This document shows, piece after piece, positions 1 through 5,200 of a DNA stretch of 6,412 nucleotides. Origin of the DNA: Armatimonadota bacterium. Lineage in GTDB: Bacteria > Sysuimicrobiota > Sysuimicrobiia > Sysuimicrobiales > Humicultoraceae. Every line of letters starts with the position of its first letter. Position 1 is the first letter of the stretch. Position numbers and translations under genes: made by a program. The stretch spans positions 1-6,412 of the forward strand of contig JACQHU010000125.1 of NCBI GenBank assembly GCA_016198805.1. The letters are read 5' to 3'. Below the pieces are notes generated by a model. That model had not been told where the DNA came from. It did no database searches and saw only the letters and a program-made list of their open reading frames with translations.

Positions 1-979
1 AGATGACGTCGTCCATGCGGCTGCCGGTGTCGATCAGCGCGGTAGCAATGATCGTCAGGCTGCCGCCCTCCTCGATTTTCCGGGCCGCGCCGAAGAACCG
101 CTTCGGCCGGTGCAGCGCCGCGGGGTCCAATCCGCCCGACAGCGTGCGACCCGACGGCGGGATGACCAGGTTGTTGGCCCGCGAGAACCGCGTCAGGCTG
201 TCCAGCAGGATGACGACGTCCCGGCCACCCTCGACGAGCCGCTTGGCGCGCTCCAGCACCAGGTCGGCCACCTGGATGTGTTCCTCGGGCGCGCGGTCGA
301 AGGTGCTGGCCACCACCTCGGCCTCGACCGAGCGGCGCATGTCGGTGACTTCCTCGGGCCGCTCGTCCAGCAGCAGCACCATGAGGTAGATGTCGCTGTG
401 GTTCTGGACGACGGACTGGCCGATCTTCTTGAGCAGCGTCGTCTTGCCGGCCTTGGGCGGGGAGACGATCATCCCGCGCTGCCCCTTCCCGATGGGGGCA
501 AAGAGATCCATCACGCGCACCGTCAGGTCCGATTCGGGAATCTCCAGCCGGATGCGCTCGTGCGGGAAGACCGGCGTCAGTTGCTCGAACCCCGGCCGCG
601 TGCGCGCCTGCTCGGGATCGAGCCCGTTGACCGCCTCCACGCGCAGCAGCGCGAAGTACTTCTCGTTGTCCTTCGGCGGCCGCACCTGCCCCAGGACCTC
701 GTCGCCCACCCGGAGCCCGAAGCGCTTGATCTGCGAGGGCGAGACGTAGATATCCTCGCTGCCCGGCAGGTAGCCGTTGGTGCGCAGGAACCCATAGCCC
801 TCGGGCATGATCTCCAGGATGCCGGCGCGGATCAGCAGGCCCTGGGCCTCGGTCTGCGCCTGCAGGACCCGCATGATCAGTTCCTGCTTGCGGAAGCGCC
901 GGTAGTTGGCAATGTTGAGCTCCTTGGCGATGTCCTGGAGCTCATTCAGGGTTTTGGTTTCTAGCTCTGCAATGGCCAC
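1..979 (-). CDS. rho: Transcription termination factor Rho (3' end cut by window edge)
   Basis: Rho is the hexameric RNA-dependent ATPase/helicase that binds C-rich nascent RNA in the cytoplasm and dislodges RNA polymerase. About 326 codons are visible; the family usually has about 420, so roughly 90 C-terminal residues lie beyond the left edge. Seen in order: an N-terminal helical domain (about 1-45, with LNELQDIAKEL and RRFRKQELI), a cold-shock-type RNA-binding domain with GYGFLR (61-66) and DIYVSPSQIKRF, the P-loop SPPKAGKT ending at K179-T180, the catalytic-glutamate segment DERPEEVTDM (from D205), and Walker B VVILLDS with D260, followed by ALHRPKRFFGAAR. The frame is intact. The start is GTG (977-979), because an in-frame TGA lies three codons upstream (986-988) and the protein then begins MAIAELETKTLNEL, as Rho proteins do. 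There is no long basic insertion of the actinobacterial kind. The gene lies 50 nt downstream of the transaldolase gene and is probably co-transcribed with it; that gap is too short for a long autoregulatory leader. Identification is essentially certain. Confidence 0.98.
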   Translation of the reverse strand, partial: MAIAELETKTLNELQDIAKELNIANYRRFRKQELIMRVLQAQTEAQGLLIRAGILEIMPEGYGFLRTNGYLPGSEDIYVSPSQIKRFGLRVGDEVLGQVRPPKDNEKYFALLRVEAVNGLDPEQARTRPGFEQLTPVFPHERIRLEIPESDLTVRVMDLFAPIGKGQRGMIVSPPKAGKTTLLKKIGQSVVQNHSDIYLMVLLLDERPEEVTDMRRSVEAEVVASTFDRAPEEHIQVADLVLERAKRLVEGGRDVVILLDSLTRFSRANNLVIPPSGRTLSGGLDPAALHRPKRFFGAARKIEEGGSLTIIATALIDTGSRMDDVI

Positions 980-990
980 GCAGGGTCACG

Positions 991-995
991 CTCCT
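991..995 (-). promoter_or_regulatory. Ribosome binding site of rho
   Basis: On the minus strand the sequence reads AGGAG, 11 nt before the GTG start of rho at 979. The spacing is slightly long, but no better purine-rich site lies nearer, and the in-frame TGA at 986-988 excludes any start further upstream. It supports the GTG start. Confidence 0.6.
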
Positions 996-1029
996 GTTTC
1001 GAGGTCTCCGCCCGCTCTCTGTGCCCAAC

Positions 1030-1701
1030 TCACACTCGGGCACGACGGGCTTGCAGTTCCGCCTGCAGCCGACGGGCGTCGGCGAGAAAGCGCTCCAGCC
1101 CCACATCGGTGAGGGGATGCTTGAACAGCTGCTCCATGACCTTGAACGGCATGGTGGCGACATCCGCCCCGGCCCGCGCCCCTTCGACGACGTGTATCGG
1201 GTGCCGCAGGCTGGCGGCCAGGACCTTCGTCTCGAACCGGTAGGTCCGGAAGGCGGCGCAGATGTCCCGCACCACCTGCATGCCGTCGTTGCCGGCGTCA
1301 TCGAGCCGGCCGACGAAGGGGCTGACGAAGGTCGCCCCGGCCTTGGCCGCCAGCAGCGCCTGCGGCAGCGAGAAGACCAGGGTCACGTTCACGGGGATGC
1401 CCCGCTCGCGCAGGCCCCGCAGCCCCCGCAGGCCGTCGGGTGTGATGGGAACCTTGACGACCACGTTGGGCGCCCAGGTCGCGAACTCGATCCCTTCCCG
1501 GATCATGCCCTCGGCGTCGGCCGTGGTCGTCTCCACGCTCACCGGCCCTTGGACAATACTGCAGATCTCCTCGATCTGCGCCCGGTGCTCACGGCCTTCC
1601 TTGGCGACCAGCGTGGGGTTCGTCGTGACGCCGTCCAGGATGCCCCACGAGTGCGCGGTCCGGATCTCGTCCAGGTTCGCCGTGTCCAGGAAGAACCACA
1701 T
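1030..1701 (-). CDS. tal: Transaldolase, small Fsa/TalC-type
   Basis: This is a class I aldolase-fold enzyme (single TIM barrel) that forms a Schiff base with its substrate. The family transfers dihydroxyacetone units between sugar phosphates in the non-oxidative pentose phosphate pathway or cleaves fructose 6-phosphate; it is cytoplasmic. The protein is 223 aa, normal for the roughly 215-220 aa small subfamily. Visible residues, counted from ATG at 1701: FFLDTAN with D6, GVTTNPTLV with N28, VVVKVPIT with the Schiff-base lysine K83, FVSPFVGRLDD with F129, and TKVLAAS. D6 and N28 then fall at the same numbers as in E. coli FsaA, which favours ATG 1701 over the in-frame GTG at 1710; GGTGA sits 5 nt before this ATG. 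F129 occupies the position of FsaA Tyr131, where transaldolases carry Phe, so transaldolase activity is more likely than fructose-6-phosphate aldolase activity (inference). The gene starts 6 nt after the SLH gene stop, so translational coupling is likely; rho follows after 50 nt. Confidence 0.93.
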   Translation of the reverse strand: MWFFLDTANLDEIRTAHSWGILDGVTTNPTLVAKEGREHRAQIEEICSIVQGPVSVETTTADAEGMIREGIEFATWAPNVVVKVPITPDGLRGLRGLRERGIPVNVTLVFSLPQALLAAKAGATFVSPFVGRLDDAGNDGMQVVRDICAAFRTYRFETKVLAASLRHPIHVVEGARAGADVATMPFKVMEQLFKHPLTDVGLERFLADARRLQAELQARRARV

Positions 1702-1706
1702 GGGGG

Positions 1707-1711
1707 TCACC
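1707..1711 (-). promoter_or_regulatory. Ribosome binding site of the transaldolase gene, overlapping the SLH stop codon
   Basis: The minus strand reads GGTGA, then CCCCC, then ATG at 1701. The TGA of this site (1707-1709) is also the stop codon of the upstream SLH gene. A ribosome finishing the SLH protein would therefore stop on the ribosome-binding site of the next gene. The alternative GTG start at 1708-1710 would overlap the stop codon (GTGA) and leave no such site at normal spacing. Confidence 0.55.
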
Positions 1712-3203
1712 GTCCTGTGGCTTCGACGTACATGATCAGGCCGGCATCGGAGGGCTTCAGCATCTTCAACTGATCGCCGGGGCGCAGCTGCAGGAGCAGC
1801 ACGGGCTGGTCGTTGCGGTAGATGGCGCTCACGGCCGCGACCCGATGCTGGATGATCTGCTTGCTCGCGTTCTCGACCACGAGGATCGGCGGGGGCCCCC
1901 CGCGGAGTTCGCGCAGGGTGCCGATGGTGTAGTCGTAGCGGTCCAGCGTCTCCATCAGGACGTTGAGCGCGAAGATCGCCTCTCCCCGGGTCGCGGTCCG
2001 TCCCGGCCGGAAGGTGTTGTCCGACAGCGCCGGGACGATCTTCCGGTCGATGGCCACCACGACGCTCCCGCGCGCCTCGGCGGGGATGTCACCGGCATCG
2101 GCGACCACCAGGCGGTCGTTGGCCCGGCGGACGGCCTCCGCTTCCAGGCCCACCGCGCGCACGATGACCGTGGCCAGTTCCGCGCGGGTCACCGACTGCC
2201 TGGGACGGAAGGTGTTGTCCGGGTACGCCGAGATCACCCCCCGCTGGAAACCGATGACCAGCGTCGTGGGATTCTCTTTCGTGATGTGCATCGCGACAAG
2301 CTCATACCGCCCGGGCTTGACCGGCTGGTCGTTCTGGTCGAGTTGCCTCCACAGCGTCTCGTACTTCAGTGAGTGGTTGGCCGCCAGGGGCCACGGCCGG
2401 TCCACCGGGACGAAGGGCCGACCCAGCGACCACCGGGCCATCTCGTTGCCCTCCACGTCGCGGACGATGAAATCGTGGAACTGCGACGTCGAGTAGTCGA
2501 AGAACACGTCCTGCAGGTAGAAGACCTTCAGGCCCGGCCTGATGGCCACCGATCCCTCTTCAACGACCTCCAGAATCGAACTGTCCGCCCGCACCTCGAC
2601 GATCCGGATGCGCGCGACCTTCTCCCGCTCTACGCCCTGCGCCGTCTTCTTCTCGACGTAGAGCTCGCCTTCATAGCCGACCTTGGCGCCGTCCCGCTCA
2701 GTGAGCCTGATGCGCGTCCGGCCGCGGTCCGACGGCAGGATCTCGGTCTCCCTGCCGGGCCCGACGTTGGCGATGGTGAAGGTCAGCTTAATCTGTTCAT
2801 CGGGCGCGTACGAGGTCTTGTTCACGGTGAGCGTGTAGAGCACCTGGCCTCGCTTCACTTCGACCTTCCTGGCCGAGACGGTGCCCAGGGTGGTGGCGGC
2901 GGCCACGAGCGGCCGGTCGGCGGACGGAATCTGATCGATGTCCTTGAAGTCGGGGATCCTGACGGACGCGGTCGGGGCACCGATCGTCCGCGCCAGGAAC
3001 AGCGCCAGGTCCAGCCGGTTCAGCGGCTCATCGGGCGCCAGCCGGCCGTCCGGCAGGCGGGTCACGATGCCTTTGGCCGCCAGCCGCTCCGCCGCGCGCC
3101 GGGCGGGGTGGTTCGACATATCGGTGAAGATCTGGGCGGCGGCCGGCGCTGCGGCCAGTGCCACAACCGCCAGCACTGCGGCGACACGCATCCGTGGTCT
3201 CAT
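1707..3203 (-). CDS. Exported S-layer-homology (SLH) protein with BsuPI-like domain
   Basis: Predicted secreted envelope protein, 498 aa from ATG at 3203; no enzymatic function is evident. A signal peptide (about 1-23) has basic MRPRMR, a hydrophobic Ala/Val core and a likely cleavage site near APAAA-Q. An SLH repeat follows (24-75, FTDMSNHPARRAAERLAAKG to LDLALFLARTIG). A second SLH repeat seems to begin at 84-107 (DFKDID...AAATTLG) and resume at 318-353 (GVISAYPDNTFRPRQSVTRA). Between them, about 113-317, is a beta-rich region resembling the BsuPI family, with FHDFIVRDVEGNEMARWSL (242-260), a tryptophan at 285 and KPGRYEL (296-302). A third SLH repeat occupies about 367-425 (DNTFRPGRTATRGEA). 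The C-terminus (426-496, LQLRPGDQLKMLK) resembles the small beta domain that often ends SLH proteins. SLH domains bind secondary cell-wall polymers; BsuPI was named for a Bacillus intracellular proteinase inhibitor, but inhibitory activity should not be assumed. A GTG at 3242 would add 13 residues; ATG 3203 is preferred because GAGGAGG precedes it and the signal peptide then starts normally. The gene is tightly coupled to the transaldolase gene. Confidence 0.9.
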   Translation of the reverse strand: MRPRMRVAAVLAVVALAAAPAAAQIFTDMSNHPARRAAERLAAKGIVTRLPDGRLAPDEPLNRLDLALFLARTIGAPTASVRIPDFKDIDQIPSADRPLVAAATTLGTVSARKVEVKRGQVLYTLTVNKTSYAPDEQIKLTFTIANVGPGRETEILPSDRGRTRIRLTERDGAKVGYEGELYVEKKTAQGVEREKVARIRIVEVRADSSILEVVEEGSVAIRPGLKVFYLQDVFFDYSTSQFHDFIVRDVEGNEMARWSLGRPFVPVDRPWPLAANHSLKYETLWRQLDQNDQPVKPGRYELVAMHITKENPTTLVIGFQRGVISAYPDNTFRPRQSVTRAELATVIVRAVGLEAEAVRRANDRLVVADAGDIPAEARGSVVVAIDRKIVPALSDNTFRPGRTATRGEAIFALNVLMETLDRYDYTIGTLRELRGGPPPILVVENASKQIIQHRVAAVSAIYRNDQPVLLLQLRPGDQLKMLKPSDAGLIMYVEATGR

Positions 3204-3213
3204 GGAAGAGACG

Positions 3214-3220
3214 CCTCCTC
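3214..3220 (-). promoter_or_regulatory. Ribosome binding site of the SLH protein gene
   Basis: The minus strand reads GAGGAGG, 10 nt before ATG 3203. It is the strongest Shine-Dalgarno match in the window. It lies inside the longer reading frame that would start at GTG 3242, which argues for the shorter 498-aa product. Confidence 0.7.
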
Positions 3221-3311
3221 TATCTGATCTGGCGGCGTGCACGTTGGTTGGAGTCGGTTTTGGGCGGAGTATGGGTCATGCGACGCCTGGGACACGGCCC
3301 TGGAAGTTTCT

Positions 3312-3320
3312 ATTTGAGCA
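3312..3320 (-). promoter_or_regulatory. Candidate extended -10 promoter element for the SLH-tal-rho genes
   Basis: The minus strand reads TGCTCAAAT: an extended -10 TG followed by TCAAAT, four of six matches to TATAAT. It lies in the least GC-rich patch of the gap, about 110 nt before the SLH start. No good -35 hexamer is present 17-18 nt upstream, so this is weak and based on sigma-70-type consensus only. Confidence 0.2.
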
Positions 3321-3492
3321 GAGCCGAGGATGGTCGGCGGCATCGCCCTGGTCAGCCGCCCGGTGCTGTCTCACGCATATTCCTACCACACCCCTGCCCA
3401 GAAGCGCAAGTGCGCCGGACCACGCAACCGCCAGGGACATGGCCGCCCCCGCCCGGCGTCGTCGGAATTCCCGCGCGGCCGCCCCGTGCCCG

Positions 3493-5193
3493 TCACATGC
3501 GCTCCGGCGCCGAGACGCCGAGCAACCCCAGGACGCGCCGGAGGACAATGCGGGCGGCCTCGACCAGGCTCAGCCGCGCGGCCGTCAACTCCGCGTCGTC
3601 GGTCAGCACCCGGCAGTGGGTGTAGAACAGGTGGAACGCCTCGGCGACCTCCCGGGCGTAGGCGCACAGCCGGTGCGGTTCGCGCCGCAGCCCGGCCACC
3701 CGGATGACCTCAGGGAGTTCGGCCAGGACGTGGATCAGCGCTGCTTCGCGCTCATCGGCCAGGCGGTCCAGCGACCGGGCGGCACCCGGCCCATTCGATG
3801 CACCCGGTCCGTCGGCGGCGCGCGATGCGCCGACGTGCGCTGCGGCGGCCTCGCGCAGGATCCCCGCGATGCGCGCGTGAGCGTACTGCACGTAGTAGAC
3901 GGGGTTGTCCTGCGAGTGCCGGACGGCCAGCGCCACATCGAAGTCCATGGGGACCGTGTAGGAGACCATCGCGTGGAAGTACCGCGCGGCGTCGGGGCCG
4001 ACGGCGTCGATGAGGTCGCGCAGGCCCACGAACTCGCCGGTCCGCTTGGACATGCGCAGGATCTCGCCCTCGTTCTTCAGGCGGACGTGCTGGTGGATCA
4101 GGATCTCCACGGCGTCGGGCGGGACGCCCAGGGCGGCCAGGCCGCCCTTGACCCGCGCCACATCGCCGATGTGATCGATCCCCCAGACGTCGATGAGCAG
4201 GTCGAAGCCGCGGCCGAGTTTGTCCAGGTGATAGGCAATGTCGCTCCCGAAGTACGTCCACTCGCCGGTGGGCTTGACGATGACCCGATCCTTGTCGTCC
4301 CCAAACGCCGTCGAGCGGAACCAGGTCTTCCCGTCGGCCTCATAGATGTACTCCCGCGCCCGCAGTGCGGCCAGGGCACGCTCGACGGCCCCGGATCGCA
4401 CCAGCGCGCGCTCACTGAACCAGGTATCGAACCGCACGCCGAACCGGTCGAGGGCCTCCCGGACATCCGCCAGGACCCAGGCGGCGCTGACCTCGCGGAA
4501 ATGGTCCAGCCGTTCGTCTTCGGTGGCGTGCAGCCACCGATCGCCGTCGGCGTCTGCGATCCGGCGGGCCAGGTCGGCGACGTACTCGCCCCGGTAGCCA
4601 TCCTCCGGAAACGGTTTGGGCCGGCCGATAATCCCGAAGTAGTGAGCCTCGACGGAGCGGGCCAGGTTCAGCACCTGCTGGCCGGCGTCGTTGATGTAGT
4701 ACTCGCGGGACACGCCGTACCCGAGGGCGGCCAGCAGATTGGCCAGCACGTCGCCTACCACGGCGTTGCGGCCCGTGCCGACGTGGAGCGGGCCGGTAGG
4801 GTTGGCGCTGACGAACTCGACGTTCACCCGAATTCCGGCGCCGATGGTCTGCGCGCCGTAGGCCTCCCCGACCCGGCAGATCATGGCGACGAGTTCACGC
4901 CTCCAGGGCCAGGCCAGCGTCAGGTTGATGAACCCGGGGCCGGCGATCTCGATGCGTTCGATGCGGTCGGCCGGTGGGGCATACGCGTCCACCAGGTGCT
5001 GCGCGATCTCCCGGGGCTTCCGGCCGGTCTGCCTGGCGAGCACGAGGGCCGCGTTTGTCGCGTAGTCGCCCCACCGCCGATCCCGGGGCACCTCGACGTC
5101 GAACTCCGGGACCTCGCCCTCGGGGATCGCCCCGGCCTGCATGGCGCGCGCAATCGCCTGACTCAGATCATGCCGAAGGGCATCGCGAAACAT
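3493..5193 (-). CDS. argS: Arginine--tRNA ligase
   Basis: Class I aminoacyl-tRNA synthetase that activates arginine with ATP and charges tRNA-Arg in the cytoplasm. It is 566 aa, within the usual 550-600. The N-terminal tRNA-recognition domain (about 1-110) includes WGDYATNAAL (41-50) and IAGPGFINLTL. The Rossmann catalytic domain starts with VEFVSANPTGPLHVGTGR, where the HIGH motif reads HVGT (137-140), followed by REYYINDAG (163-171) and YFGSDIAYHLDKL. The KMSKS-type loop reads RMSKR (380-384) in EGEILRMSKRTGEFV. The C-terminal helical DALR-type anticodon-binding domain begins near NPVYYVQYAHARI (430-442); it contains a Gly/Pro/Ala-rich stretch at about 455-474. ATG 5191-5193 gives the usual N-terminus; it lies 8 nt beyond the end of the anmK TAG and has no clear Shine-Dalgarno site, so expression may depend on coupling to anmK. 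No frameshift is seen. The motif variants do not put the identification in doubt. Confidence 0.97.
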   Translation of the reverse strand: MFRDALRHDLSQAIARAMQAGAIPEGEVPEFDVEVPRDRRWGDYATNAALVLARQTGRKPREIAQHLVDAYAPPADRIERIEIAGPGFINLTLAWPWRRELVAMICRVGEAYGAQTIGAGIRVNVEFVSANPTGPLHVGTGRNAVVGDVLANLLAALGYGVSREYYINDAGQQVLNLARSVEAHYFGIIGRPKPFPEDGYRGEYVADLARRIADADGDRWLHATEDERLDHFREVSAAWVLADVREALDRFGVRFDTWFSERALVRSGAVERALAALRAREYIYEADGKTWFRSTAFGDDKDRVIVKPTGEWTYFGSDIAYHLDKLGRGFDLLIDVWGIDHIGDVARVKGGLAALGVPPDAVEILIHQHVRLKNEGEILRMSKRTGEFVGLRDLIDAVGPDAARYFHAMVSYTVPMDFDVALAVRHSQDNPVYYVQYAHARIAGILREAAAAHVGASRAADGPGASNGPGAARSLDRLADEREAALIHVLAELPEVIRVAGLRREPHRLCAYAREVAEAFHLFYTHCRVLTDDAELTAARLSLVEAARIVLRRVLGLLGVSAPERM

Positions 5194-5200
5194 TGCTTCA

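Larger units (their letters stand above)
3204..3492. other. Intergenic region between argS and the SLH gene
   Basis: This 289-bp stretch is the only sizeable gap. Frames crossing it continue into antisense or out-of-frame argS sequence and have no family character, so I call no gene here. The argS-proximal half is very GC-rich and includes GCGGCCGC at 3475-3482. A 6-bp inverted repeat, GGCGGC (3336-3341) and GCCGCC (3355-3360), has a 13-nt loop but no T-run on either side, so it is not a convincing intrinsic terminator. Termination after argS may be Rho-dependent, or transcription may read through. A less GC-rich patch near 3305-3320 holds a candidate promoter. A second weak pair is TTGCGC (3404-3409) and TAGGAA (3380-3385), minus strand, with 18-nt spacing. 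Confidence 0.6.

Noticed and set aside
110..964. A 284-codon plus-strand frame over rho
   Set aside because: It is antisense to the unmistakable Rho coding frame and has low-complexity composition. The same holds for the plus-strand frames over the transaldolase and SLH genes.
1702..1710. GTG at 1708-1710 as the transaldolase start
   Set aside because: The residues Met-Thr-Pro would precede the normal family start MxFFLDTAN. ATG at 1701 has GGTGA at 5-nt spacing and puts D6 and N28 at their familiar numbers. The GTG start remains possible but is less likely.
3336..3360. Inverted repeat GGCGGC/GCCGCC as a terminator after argS
   Set aside because: The stem is only 6 bp with a 13-nt loop, no T-run follows on either strand, and such matches are expected by chance in GC-rich DNA.
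3276..3548. A 90-codon minus-strand frame overlapping the 3' end of argS as a possible small gene
   Set aside because: It overlaps argS by about 50 bp in another frame, has no clear ribosome-binding site, and its Arg/Ala-rich translation shows no domain, signal peptide or membrane segment.
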